A stretch of DNA of 64,000 nucleotides from assembly GCF_900327775.1 (NCBI RefSeq), contig NZ_OUMZ01000007.1, forward strand, positions 62,115-126,114, in the 5' to 3' direction. The notes beneath the pieces are model-generated. The model had not been told where the DNA came from and did not search any database. It saw nothing but the letters and a program-made list of their open reading frames with translations. The position numbers and the translations under genes were made by a program. Origin of the DNA: Roseovarius sp. EL26 (GTDB taxonomy: Bacteria; Pseudomonadota; Alphaproteobacteria; Rhodobacterales; Rhodobacteraceae). Below, in pieces: positions 9,187 through 17,069 of this stretch; within the stretch, counting starts at the first letter, position 1, and each line of letters starts with the position of its first letter.

Positions 9187-10005
9187 ATGGAATCTAAAAT
9201 CATGACTGGTAAATCCGATATGGGCGCTCGTCGTTTTGGCGCGATCAACTGGCTGGGATTGTACACGCTCGCCTCAAGAGAAGTGCAGCGGTTTCTGGCG
9301 GTCTGGACCCAAACATTGATGGCACCACTGGTCACGGCTGGCCTGTTTTTGATGATCTTCTCCATCGCCATTGGCCCACGTCGGGGCGATGTGATGGGGG
9401 TGGATTTCACCACTTTTATTGCACCGGGCATTCTGATGATGACGGTCATTCAAAACGCATTTGCCAACACGTCGTCGTCAATCGTGATTTCCAAGGTTCA
9501 GGGCAATATCGTTGATACACTGATGCCACCACTCAGCCCGGCAGAGCTGGTACTGGGGTATCTGGCTGGCGCGGTTGGTCGTGGCCTGCTGGTGGCGCTG
9601 GCCATCGGCCTGGGCCTGCTGATGTTTTTGGGCATAGGAATTCAGCATCCGCTGTGGGCGTTGATCTTTGTGATTCTCGGCGCGGCTTTTTTGGGTGGTC
9701 TGGGCATTGTTGCGGGGATCTTCGCTAATAAGTTTGACCAAATGGCTGCAATTACGAACTTCATTGTGACGCCTTTGGCGTTTCTGTCGGGCACGTTTTA
9801 TTCGGTTCAGGCTTTGCCGCCGGTACTGCGGACGTTAACGCAGTTTAATCCGATCTTTTATCTGATCGACGGCGTGCGATTCGGTGTATTGGGAATTTCT
9901 GATGCGTCGCCATGGCTAGGGCTTGCTGTCGCAAGCTGCTCAACACTGGCAATATGTCTGGTTGCTTGGGCAATGTTCAGCCGGGGGTACCGGCTGAAGG
10001 CCTGA
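9187..10005 (+). CDS. ABC-2 type transporter permease
   Basis: 272 residues with about six membrane helices, matching the ABC-2 permease family of polysaccharide, lipid or drug exporters (NodJ/YadH-like). Visible signs are the N-terminal TLASREVQRFLAVWTQTL amphipathic segment, FIAPGILMMTVIQNAFANTSSS, and the late AFLSGTFYSVQALPP motif typical of the second half. No ATPase gene is adjacent; the neighbours are gcrA and a small lipoprotein. It therefore either works with an ATPase encoded elsewhere or is an orphan. Start choice between 9187, 9202 and 9220 is uncertain because no strong ribosome-binding site is seen. Confidence 0.85.
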   Translation: MESKIMTGKSDMGARRFGAINWLGLYTLASREVQRFLAVWTQTLMAPLVTAGLFLMIFSIAIGPRRGDVMGVDFTTFIAPGILMMTVIQNAFANTSSSIVISKVQGNIVDTLMPPLSPAELVLGYLAGAVGRGLLVALAIGLGLLMFLGIGIQHPLWALIFVILGAAFLGGLGIVAGIFANKFDQMAAITNFIVTPLAFLSGTFYSVQALPPVLRTLTQFNPIFYLIDGVRFGVLGISDASPWLGLAVASCSTLAICLVAWAMFSRGYRLKA

Positions 10006-10022
10006 GATCTATGGGTTGCAAC

Positions 10023-10382
10023 TTAGGTGCAGGTCGCTTTCGCGCGTTCGCCGTAGTTCACGTAGGTTTTCCAGAACTGTTCATCGCTGGTGCGGTCTGA
10101 TTGTCTGACTTCCTGTGCTAGATGTGGGTTTTGGTAGAACAAAATGGCGCGGCGTTGTTCTGGAATGGTCAGCGTCTGATTGGCGACTGCCTGAATGCAA
10201 CCACACAGCTGCCGGGACCGTGCTTTGCGATCCGAGGCCAGACAGGCCTTGTTGATCGGGCCATTTACCAAAGGCGCTGCGCGCGATACAGATGATGCAT
10301 AGCTGGTCGGGCGGCTGTTTTCACGCCCACCACCACATGCCGTGAGTAGCACGGCAACACCCAATAAAAGACTGTTTTTCAT
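10023..10382 (-). CDS. Small predicted lipoprotein of unknown function
   Basis: 119 residues. The N-terminus is a lipoprotein signal, MKNSLLLGVAVLLTAC, with the lipid-modified Cys at about 16, followed by GGG. The mature part has two more close cysteines (KACLASDRK and LCGCIQA), a predicted helical core and a final Cys two residues from the end. I recognise it as a type recurrent in Rhodobacteraceae but know no function. It converges with the ABC-2 permease gene, 17 bases apart. A short GGCGTT/AACGCC inverted repeat lies upstream at 10402-10423. Confidence 0.75.
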   Translation of the reverse strand: MKNSLLLGVAVLLTACGGGRENSRPTSYASSVSRAAPLVNGPINKACLASDRKARSRQLCGCIQAVANQTLTIPEQRRAILFYQNPHLAQEVRQSDRTSDEQFWKTYVNYGERAKATCT

Positions 10383-10519
10383 TACTCTTGCCTCGATTTT
10401 TGGCGTTATTTTTTCTCAACGCCTTATGAATTACAGAATTAATGCCCGACTTGCGTGCATTTTTCAATTCTTAAGACCGCTATTACCCCAGAATCAGGCC
10501 GGATGTTGGTGAAATACTG

Positions 10520-11839
10520 TTATTTTGCGGCGCTCGCCTCGAGTGCGGGATAGCGCAGGCCAAGGGTGACGCCGCGGGCAACGAAACTGATCAGAAGGGC
10601 AATCCACAGGCCGTGATTGCCAAAGGCGGGCATCAATAGCGCCAATGAAACCAAGTAGACCACCAGGCTAAGCGCCATCATGTTGCGCATGTCGCGGGTT
10701 TTTGTGGCACCGATAAAAATACCATCCAGCATCCATGCGGCTAGCCCCAGTAAGGGTGCCAGAACCATATAGCCCAGATAGTGGCGCGCCTCGGACTGGA
10801 CCTCAGGTGCTTTGGCCATGAGATCAATAAGCAGGCCTCCAAATAGCGCAAATCCAAGCGCCAGTAGAATATTGGTGATCAGTCCCCATTGGCAGGCGAT
10901 GACGACACTGCGCCTGAGCCGGATATGGTTGCGTGCGCCGACAGCCTGCCCGACAAGTGCCTCAACAGCAAAGGCAAATCCATCCATGGCATAGGCGGTG
11001 ATATGAAGAAATTGCAGCAACACCTGATTGGCGGCTAGGGTCACATCGCCGAATTTACCACCCAACAACAGGAACGAAACGAACATCACCTGCAGCATCA
11101 AGGATCGCAGCAGAATATCAATGTTCACGCTGGCCATATGGCGTAGCTGTACAGGGTCAAATACACGAGGCCAATCGCGCCATGCAGGATTGGCAAAGAC
11201 ATCACGACAGAGCCAAAGACCAAGGGCCAGACCGGTCCATTCTGCGATGAATGTGGCCTGTGCCACACCTGCAACGCCCCAGCCCAGACTGAGCACGAAC
11301 CAAAGGTCGAGCACGATGTTCAAGCCATTCATCCATAGTTGAAGCACTAAGACCGAGCGGGTGCGCTCCAGCGCCACCAGCCAGCCGGTGATGCCGTAAA
11401 GGCCAATTAGCGCTGGCGCGCTCCAGACCCGGATTGACATGTATTCGCGTGCGAGGGATTCCACCTCGGCGCTGGCTGGTGAAACAACAAATGCACCGGC
11501 AAATATCGGGCGTTGTAAGATGATGATTGCAAGCCCTGCAGTAATGCCAATCATCAACGCCCGCATCCAAAGCGCAGACACTTCGCCAAATCGGCCTGCG
11601 CCATAGGCCTGACTGGTCAGGCCACTGGTGCCCATACGCAAAAAACCGAACATCCAGTAGACAGCGGTCAGAATGATCGCACCCACGCCTACGGCAGCAA
11701 TGGGCGCCGCTTGACCTAATTGCCCGACAACCCCGGTATCAACGGCCCCCAAAATCGGAACCGTCGCATTTGATAGCACAATTGGTGCGGCGATTTTGAA
11801 GACCCGTTTGTGGGTGACGGGCTTGGCGGCGTCAGTCAT
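10520..11839 (-). CDS. MATE family efflux transporter (DinF-like)
   Basis: 439 residues with about 12 membrane helices in two homologous halves. MATE proteins export drugs or metabolites by sodium or proton antiport across the inner membrane. The N-terminal HKRVFKIAAPIVLSNATVPILGAVDTGVVGQLG, with the Asp in AVDTGVVG, is characteristic of the DinF subgroup, and the second half repeats the pattern around VNIDILLRSLMLQ. Its start overlaps the end of the upstream thioesterase gene by 8 bases, so the two thioesterases and this transporter are probably cotranscribed. The substrate is unknown. Confidence 0.92.
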   Translation of the reverse strand: MTDAAKPVTHKRVFKIAAPIVLSNATVPILGAVDTGVVGQLGQAAPIAAVGVGAIILTAVYWMFGFLRMGTSGLTSQAYGAGRFGEVSALWMRALMIGITAGLAIIILQRPIFAGAFVVSPASAEVESLAREYMSIRVWSAPALIGLYGITGWLVALERTRSVLVLQLWMNGLNIVLDLWFVLSLGWGVAGVAQATFIAEWTGLALGLWLCRDVFANPAWRDWPRVFDPVQLRHMASVNIDILLRSLMLQVMFVSFLLLGGKFGDVTLAANQVLLQFLHITAYAMDGFAFAVEALVGQAVGARNHIRLRRSVVIACQWGLITNILLALGFALFGGLLIDLMAKAPEVQSEARHYLGYMVLAPLLGLAAWMLDGIFIGATKTRDMRNMMALSLVVYLVSLALLMPAFGNHGLWIALLISFVARGVTLGLRYPALEASAAK

Positions 11840-12341
11840 CCCGACGAGGCATCAGAAAATGCGCAGTGGCCTGTGCAATGGGGCGTGCTCGATTGTCTTG
11901 CCATGCTTCGGTATGCACGGTCGCGTAGCGGCGTCCAGAACGGGTCACATGGGCACGGGCGTAGGCGTCGCGGGGCAGGCCCGAACGCAGGTAGTCGACA
12001 GTAAAGCTGATGGTCTTAGGCAGGCGCGGCATATTGCCAGCGGCCATTTCTTCGGCGTCCAGATCGCCTGATTCAATGTCTTGCCAGAGCATCGACCAAC
12101 TCAATCCGATGATAGCGGTGACCTCCAGAAAGGCCGCAGTTGCCCCGCCATGCAGAGCGGGCAGCATCGGATTGCCGATCAGTTTTTCCTCAAACGGCAT
12201 GATGCCTGTCAATTCATCTCCGCGTCGATCGAACTGAATGCCCAGAAACTGAACATAGGGAACGCCGGTCACGAGCGCATTCAACGCGGCATCGCGACGT
12301 TGCTTGATGACTTGCATCGGTTCTGGTCTTGGGCGGGCCAT
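11832..12341 (-). CDS. PaaI-family thioesterase (hotdog fold), downstream copy
   Basis: 169 residues from ATG 12341 (MARPRPEPMQVIKQRRDAA). A longer frame upstream overlaps the preceding gene and has no family similarity. The hotdog-fold acyl-CoA thioesterase signature is visible: LPALHGGATAAFLEVTAII, with the conserved HGG, then TVDYLRSGLPRDAYARAHVTRSGRR. The start codon shares its first base with the upstream stop (TAATG), so translation is coupled to the other PaaI-like gene. It may hydrolyse aryl- or acyl-CoA esters; the substrate is not predictable. Confidence 0.88.
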   Translation of the reverse strand: MARPRPEPMQVIKQRRDAALNALVTGVPYVQFLGIQFDRRGDELTGIMPFEEKLIGNPMLPALHGGATAAFLEVTAIIGLSWSMLWQDIESGDLDAEEMAAGNMPRLPKTISFTVDYLRSGLPRDAYARAHVTRSGRRYATVHTEAWQDNRARPIAQATAHFLMPRRDD

Positions 12342-12766
12342 TACTTTCCCTCTACCGTAAAGGTGCCCGTGGCGGTGGCAACGGGGCGGCTTGCATCTTC
12401 GTCCATTGCCCGCGCACGTACAAAAGCGACCGAGCGGGTGATGTGGTAACATTCTGCAATTGCCGTGATACGTTGACCGGGGGTTGCTGGGCGCATGTAA
12501 TCGATCCGCAAGTCGATGGTAGCTGTACTTGTTGGGGAGGTGGGATGGCTCATGACGGCTGTACCGCAACAAGTATCCATCAAGGCAGACACAGCTCCTC
12601 CATGGATGACGCCGGTAGCGGGATCACCAATGAAACGCTTGTCGTATTCCATCGTCATTTCTGCTGAACCTTCGCCGATATTGGCAAGCTTCATGCCAAG
12701 GGTTCGGGAATGCGGTATGGCCTCGATAAACTGTTTGGCAATATTCGCTCTGTCGGTACTCATCAT
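12341..12766 (-). CDS. PaaI-family thioesterase (hotdog fold), upstream copy
   Basis: 141 residues. A single hotdog domain with the family motif GVIHGGAVSALMDTCCGTA (HGG plus the downstream Asp) and TIDLRIDYMRPATPGQRI, which form the active-site helix and strand of PaaI/YdiI-type thioesterases. It is the first gene of a minus-strand trio with a second thioesterase and a MATE exporter. It is divergent from a MerR regulator about 110 bases away, which may control it. The tandem paralogues are only distantly similar, so they probably have different substrates. Confidence 0.9.
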   Translation of the reverse strand: MMSTDRANIAKQFIEAIPHSRTLGMKLANIGEGSAEMTMEYDKRFIGDPATGVIHGGAVSALMDTCCGTAVMSHPTSPTSTATIDLRIDYMRPATPGQRITAIAECYHITRSVAFVRARAMDEDASRPVATATGTFTVEGK

Positions 12767-12877
12767 GTCTCCTTGCGCATGACCTATATGCGCCTGAAAT
12801 CAAGATTGGCGCAAGCGGGAGGTTGCTCTTGCTACAGACTGCGGTAAACTGATGGCGTAACGGTATAGGATAGTCCG

Positions 12878-13255
12878 ATGTCAGATACTCGCCTGACGTT
12901 CAAAGAAATGTGCGCCAAATTCGATGTGACCCCACGGACACTTCGATATTACGAGTATATTGAACTGTTGCAGCCTGATCGTGAAGGTCGATCACGATAT
13001 TACGAATCCCGTGAAATTGCTCGTATGACCCTGATCTTGCGGGGCCGCAAATGGGGTTTCCCACTTGAGGATATCCGCCAATGGTTATTGATATACGAGA
13101 GCGAAGGCACGGACGCCCAAATGCAAAACCTGTTGGAGCTTGCTGATAAACAATTGGTTGAGTTACAAGAGCAGCGTTTGCAGCTGGATGAAGCTCTCGA
13201 AGAGTTGCAAACCATGCGCGATGCGACTGCTAAGGACCTTGGAGAAACCTCTTAA
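12878..13255 (+). CDS. MerR family transcriptional regulator
   Basis: 125 residues. The N-terminal winged helix-turn-helix reads TFKEMCAKFDVTPRTLRYYEYIELL, with the hallmark TLRYYE, then the wing RSRYYESREIARMTLILRGRKWGF. The C-terminal part is a long coiled-coil dimerisation helix rich in Gln, Glu and Leu. There are no clustered cysteines, so it is not a metal-sensing MerR. It is a short member of the type often found near fatty-acid oxidation genes in roseobacters (recollection). Its target is unknown; the divergent thioesterase/MATE operon is the obvious candidate. Confidence 0.9.
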   Translation: MSDTRLTFKEMCAKFDVTPRTLRYYEYIELLQPDREGRSRYYESREIARMTLILRGRKWGFPLEDIRQWLLIYESEGTDAQMQNLLELADKQLVELQEQRLQLDEALEELQTMRDATAKDLGETS

Positions 13256-13270
13256 TCGAAGACAATGATG

Positions 13271-14236
13271 TTAGCGTGCTGAATGTGTGGCTTGCTTACG
13301 TAGAATCGACGGGCTGATACCGTAGTTTTGCCGGATCGCTCGTGCCATGGCCGCTGGTGAGTCGTAACCACAGCGCAATGCGATTTCGGAAATGCTCAGA
13401 GTGCTGGACTCTAGTAATTTGCGCGCGGATGACAAGCGCATGTGGCGATATACCGTACCTGGTGGCGCCCCAAGGCGGCTCCGAAACCGGCGGTCCAATG
13501 TGCGCGGCTGGCAAGACAGGCGTTTCGACAATTCTGTAAGGTTGAGCGGTTTCTCGATGTTTTCACGCATCATTTGAAGTGCCCGCCGTATGATTGGATC
13601 TGAAACCGGCCGGTGCTCTGTATTCGGCTCAAATGACGGCGTATCGTGCATAAAGAGGGCCTCAACATCTAGACGCGCGGCTGTGCCTAAGTGATGATCT
13701 ATCAGGCCCAGAGTCATTTCAAGTGCGGACATTGCTCCGGCGCAGGTCACGAATGGGCCATCTTGCAGCACATGTTCGCGCTCAGCTCGGATATCCAAAA
13801 ACCGTTCAGAAAAGGTATCAAGCAAATCCCAGTGCACAGTGGCGCGCCGATTGTCCAAAAATCCTGCTGAGGCCAGAAGCCACGGCCCCGCATCCAAACC
13901 GACCACCGTTTCCGCCTTGGATGCGGCTGCGCGTAGGATCCGTCGAGTGTCTGATGTGTCGTGTCGGTCATGATCATAACTGGCAAGAACAAACAGATAA
14001 TCGACCTGTTTCAGTTGTGCCAAAGTGGCATGAGCCATCACATCAATCCCGCTGGAGGACTGCGCTGGTGCACTGTCTGGCGTATAAATCGTCCAGATAA
14101 AACTTTCGCGCAGGGTTTGGGTGTTTGCGGCGCGCAGGGGTTCAATGCAATTGGCCATGCACAGGTTTGAAAAGCGATCAAAGAGTATGAGCGCAATCCG
14201 TATGGGCGGTTGATCTGGTTTTGTCCATTTCTGCAT
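13271..14236 (-). CDS. cdhR: GlxA-family AraC regulator, probable carnitine regulator (CdhR-like)
   Basis: 321 residues. Residues 1 to about 200 form a DJ-1/PfpI (glutamine amidotransferase-like) sensor domain, with IALILFDRFSNLCMANCIEPLRAAN and the AGAMSALEMTLGLIDHHLG segment. The C-terminal 100 residues are an AraC DNA-binding domain with two helix-turn-helix units (LSKRLSCQPRTLDRRF and SISEIALRCGYDSPAAMARAI). GbdR and CdhR of Pseudomonas, which control betaine and carnitine catabolism, have this layout. Divergence from a 3-dehydrocarnitine cleavage enzyme gene makes a CdhR role likely; this is inference from context. The sequence alone only supports GlxA/AraC family. Confidence 0.8.
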   Translation of the reverse strand: MQKWTKPDQPPIRIALILFDRFSNLCMANCIEPLRAANTQTLRESFIWTIYTPDSAPAQSSSGIDVMAHATLAQLKQVDYLFVLASYDHDRHDTSDTRRILRAAASKAETVVGLDAGPWLLASAGFLDNRRATVHWDLLDTFSERFLDIRAEREHVLQDGPFVTCAGAMSALEMTLGLIDHHLGTAARLDVEALFMHDTPSFEPNTEHRPVSDPIIRRALQMMRENIEKPLNLTELSKRLSCQPRTLDRRFRSRLGAPPGTVYRHMRLSSARKLLESSTLSISEIALRCGYDSPAAMARAIRQNYGISPSILRKQATHSAR

Positions 14237-14252
14237 TGTTTTTGTCTTTTAG

Positions 14253-14267
14253 TGCAAACTTGTTGCA
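14253..14267. promoter_or_regulatory. Candidate operator between cdhR-like and cdhC-like genes
   Basis: A small perfect palindrome TGCAA-N5-TTGCA lies in the 77-base divergent gap, about 50 bases before the cdhC start. AraC-type regulators usually bind repeats of this size. No binding evidence exists beyond position and symmetry. Confidence 0.35.
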
Positions 14268-14313
14268 AGTGCCAGCGCGCTACTCTGTTGTTAAATCCAC
14301 TGGAGAATCTGTC

Positions 14314-15231
14314 ATGCCTTTAGCAATGAACCGAGAAGTTTTCATCACCTGTGCTGTCACCGGATCGGGCGGCACGCAGGATAAGTCACCGCATGTGCCG
14401 CGTAGCCCCGAGCAGATCGCCACATCCGCGATTGACGCGGCCAAGGCGGGTGCCGCGGTGGTGCATTGCCACGTGCGCGACCCTGAAACGGGCGCGCCAT
14501 CGCGTGATCTTGGGCTCTATCGCGAAGTGACGGACCGTATTCGTGATGCCGAAGTGGACGTTGTTTTAAACCTCACTGCTGGCATGGGTGGCGATATGGT
14601 TTTTGGCGATGTCGAAAGCCCACTGCCTGTGAACGAAGCCGGTACTGACATGATTGGCGCGACCGAGCGTATGGCGCATATCGCCGAATGCCTGCCCGAG
14701 ATTTGTACGCTGGACTGTGGTACGATGAACTTTGCCGAGGCCGACTATGTGATGACCAACACGCCCGGCATGCTGCGTGCAATGGGGCAGATGATGACAG
14801 ATCTGGGCGTGAAGCCTGAGATCGAGGCATTTGACACTGGTCATCTCTGGTTTGCCAAGCAATTGGTCAAAGAAGGTATTCTTGAAAACCCTGCGCTGGT
14901 GCAGCTCTGCATGGGTGTGCCTTGGGGTGCGCCGAATGATTTGAATACCTTCATGGCGATGGTCAACAATGTGCCGGATGATTGGAACTGGTCGGCGTTC
15001 AGCTTGGGCCGCGATCAGATGCCCTATGCTGCGCAGTCGGTCATCGCTGGCGGCAACGTTCGCGTGGGTCTGGAAGACAACCTGTTTCTCGAAAAAGGTG
15101 TTCTGGCCACCAACGCGCAGTTGGTTGATCGTGCTGTGACCGTGATCGAAAACCTTGGTGCCAAGATCATCGGCCCTGACGCTGTACGTGAAAAACTGAG
15201 CCTCACAAAACGCGCGCCGGTCGCGAAATGA
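14314..15231 (+). CDS. cdhC: 3-dehydrocarnitine cleavage enzyme (BKACE/DUF849 family)
   Basis: 305 residues from ATG 14314, which has GGAG at good spacing upstream. BKACE enzymes condense a beta-keto acid with acetyl-CoA; in carnitine catabolism CdhC converts 3-dehydrocarnitine and acetyl-CoA to betainyl-CoA and acetoacetate. Family marks are ITCAVTGSGG (11-20), the zinc ligands in VHCHVRDPETG (His51, His53) and GGNVRVGLEDN near 247-256. The specific carnitine assignment comes from context: a GlxA-type regulator on one side and a carnitine dehydrogenase/thioesterase fusion 1.8 kb downstream. The stop overlaps the SDR start by four bases. Confidence 0.85.
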   Translation: MPLAMNREVFITCAVTGSGGTQDKSPHVPRSPEQIATSAIDAAKAGAAVVHCHVRDPETGAPSRDLGLYREVTDRIRDAEVDVVLNLTAGMGGDMVFGDVESPLPVNEAGTDMIGATERMAHIAECLPEICTLDCGTMNFAEADYVMTNTPGMLRAMGQMMTDLGVKPEIEAFDTGHLWFAKQLVKEGILENPALVQLCMGVPWGAPNDLNTFMAMVNNVPDDWNWSAFSLGRDQMPYAAQSVIAGGNVRVGLEDNLFLEKGVLATNAQLVDRAVTVIENLGAKIIGPDAVREKLSLTKRAPVAK

Positions 15232-15989
15232 GTCGACGTGTCGTAATCACCGGCGGGGCCTCGGGCATTGGTCTGGGGCTTGCCCGCCGGTTTGCGGAAA
15301 GTGGGGATCGCATAGCAGTTTGCGATGCAGATGCGGCTGCGATTGAAGCGGTGAAAGCGAGGTTTCCGGATTTCATTGCCGTTCAGGCGGATGTGACGGA
15401 TGAGGCCCAGATGAATGCCTTCCTCGGTCAGGTCGAAACTGAATGGGGTGGCGCGGATGTGGTTTGCGCGAATGCCGGAACCGGTGGTCCAGCTGGCCTT
15501 ATCGAGGATCTGGATTATGACGCATGGAAAGCCTGCGTCGGTGTGAATCTGTTTGGTAGCTTTCTGACCTGCCGCTGGGCAGCGCGGGTGATGCGGGCGC
15601 AGGGCAATGGGTCGATCATCATCACCACCTCGACGGCTGGGCAATGGGGCTATCCTTATCGTTCGCCCTACTCATCAGCGAAATGGGCACTGGTTGGGTT
15701 GACCAAGACCCTTGCGATGGAACTGGGGCCCGCAGGCATTCGGGTTAATGCGATTGCACCAGGTGCGGTTGAGGGGGACCGGATGGAGCGGGTTCTGGCC
15801 AACGAGGCTGCCGCTTCGGGTAAGGACATCGAAGAGGTGCGCCAGCAATATGTCAAAGGTGTCAGCTTGCGTAGTTGGGTCAGCGTGGATGATCTGGCCG
15901 ATATGGCATTGTTCTTGGCATCACCTGCAGCCAGCAAAATCTCGGGTCAGGTGATGACCGTGGATGGTCATACAGAATCGCTGGTCTAA
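15228..15989 (+). CDS. SDR family oxidoreductase in the carnitine cluster
   Basis: 253 residues, a classical short-chain dehydrogenase. The NAD(P)-binding motif TGGASGIG is at residues 8-15 and the NAG motif sits in VCANAGTGG. The catalytic tetrad appears as STAG then YSSAK, and the PG motif follows in AIAPGAV. An acidic residue after the second strand (CDADAAA) favours NAD over NADP. It is translationally coupled to the cdhC-like gene (4-base overlap), so it most likely acts in the same pathway. A role as D-carnitine dehydrogenase is an attractive guess, because the L-enantiomer is handled by the LcdH homologue. Confidence 0.85.
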   Translation: MSRRVVITGGASGIGLGLARRFAESGDRIAVCDADAAAIEAVKARFPDFIAVQADVTDEAQMNAFLGQVETEWGGADVVCANAGTGGPAGLIEDLDYDAWKACVGVNLFGSFLTCRWAARVMRAQGNGSIIITTSTAGQWGYPYRSPYSSAKWALVGLTKTLAMELGPAGIRVNAIAPGAVEGDRMERVLANEAAASGKDIEEVRQQYVKGVSLRSWVSVDDLADMALFLASPAASKISGQVMTVDGHTESLV

Positions 15990-16522
15990 TGATGATGTGC
16001 CGTCACCTCAAAATTCTGCTCACTTGGGTCACTCTGGCGTTTTTGGCAGGGTGCGGTGATGGTGCAACCGGATATCGCGACCCCAACGTGCCATTGAGTG
16101 TGACGACGCGGGGCACAGCGGGGGATGTGTCCGGCGCGTGGTATGTGCGCGCGGGGACCCCTGGAAATGAAGACCTTCAGAAGGTTAGCATTTTGCCGGA
16201 TTGGCAAGGGATGCAGGCAGTCGAACTGGTTAGCCGCACTTGCGAAAGCAACGGCGATTGCGAAGAGGTTGGTGAGATCTGGAAGGCCAAACCACTGGGG
16301 CAGCATCGCTGGCGCATCCAAAGCCCACACGGGGATGCCACACGAGAGTTGTGGGTGATTTGGGTCGATGAAGGGTTCCGCACAGCTGCCATAGGGACAC
16401 CCGACGGCAGCTATGGTTGGATTCTGGATCGCGCTTCCAATGGAGGATCAGACAGAATTGAGGCCGCGCGTGAAATCCTAGATTTCAATGGTTATGACAC
16501 GGCCCAATTGGTGGCGCGATGA
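15989..16522 (+). CDS. Lipocalin-like lipoprotein
   Basis: 177 residues. A lipoprotein signal ends at the lipobox LAGC (Cys about 22). The mature part has alternating beta-strand patterns and the closing motif YGWILDRASN, reminiscent of the final strands of bacterial lipocalins (Blc/ApoD type), together with an early segment VSGAWYVRAGTP that resembles the G-x-W lipocalin entry. It would sit in the outer membrane, facing the periplasm, and might bind a small hydrophobic ligand. It overlaps the SDR stop by one base, so it belongs to the cdhC-SDR operon. The lipocalin call is from pattern, not from a strong match. Confidence 0.7.
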   Translation: MMMCRHLKILLTWVTLAFLAGCGDGATGYRDPNVPLSVTTRGTAGDVSGAWYVRAGTPGNEDLQKVSILPDWQGMQAVELVSRTCESNGDCEEVGEIWKAKPLGQHRWRIQSPHGDATRELWVIWVDEGFRTAAIGTPDGSYGWILDRASNGGSDRIEAAREILDFNGYDTAQLVAR

Positions 16523-16990
16523 TCAAGCACGTTCAATCCGGCATTGATAGCAGTTGTTTGCAGCACTGCGTACATCCACAAAGGCAATTTCTGGATTTTC
16601 AAGAAGCTCCTGCGCGTAGCGGGCAATATTGGGCGTCTCGACGACATGGCCTGTGCCATACAAGATACGCTCATCTGCAGTGTAGCCTCTCACAAGATAT
16701 TGCGGCGAACGTAGGATCTTTGGGGGCCGCTCGGACGGGGTGGCGGGCGCGCAGTCTTCGGCACAAAGGAACAACGGCCCGGTTTCGGTGTAGGCATTCA
16801 GCCCTTCAAACGGGCGCCAAGCAAGGGCCAGGTATTCCTCGCCAATCGGGGTTTCCCCCAGACAATGACGGCAAGGCCAAGCCCCACCATCAGAAACGGC
16901 GCGTTCAAACGGCAGACCATAGGCATCTAGCCCAGTGGCCTTGGCGGCGCGGACCCGATCAGTGGGCAACCCAACGAATTGAATTTTCAT
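16523..16990 (-). CDS. DUF1203 domain protein
   Basis: 155 residues, apparently cytoplasmic. The sequence IQFVGLPTDRVRAAKATGLDAYG, then CRHCLGETPIGEEYLALAWRPFEG, and the C-terminal segment AFVDVRSAANNCYQCRIERA match what I know of DUF1203, a family without assigned function. It contains five cysteines, including CRHC and CYQC-type pairs that could bind a metal. It is on the opposite strand to the carnitine genes and splits them, so lcdH must have its own promoter in the 79-base gap at 16991-17069. Whether it belongs functionally to carnitine use is unknown. Confidence 0.8.
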   Translation of the reverse strand: MKIQFVGLPTDRVRAAKATGLDAYGLPFERAVSDGGAWPCRHCLGETPIGEEYLALAWRPFEGLNAYTETGPLFLCAEDCAPATPSERPPKILRSPQYLVRGYTADERILYGTGHVVETPNIARYAQELLENPEIAFVDVRSAANNCYQCRIERA

Positions 16991-17069
16991 TTGCGATCTC
17001 CTGTTTTTTAGTCAGCATGGCGCGGCCCATGGCAGCAGGCGATCCGAAACATGCGCAAAGGATGATGCG

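Noticed and set aside
10402..10423. Hairpin GGCGTT/AACGCC upstream of the lipoprotein gene as terminator
   Set aside because: Only a 6-base stem, located upstream of a gene and not after one; left as an unassigned repeat.
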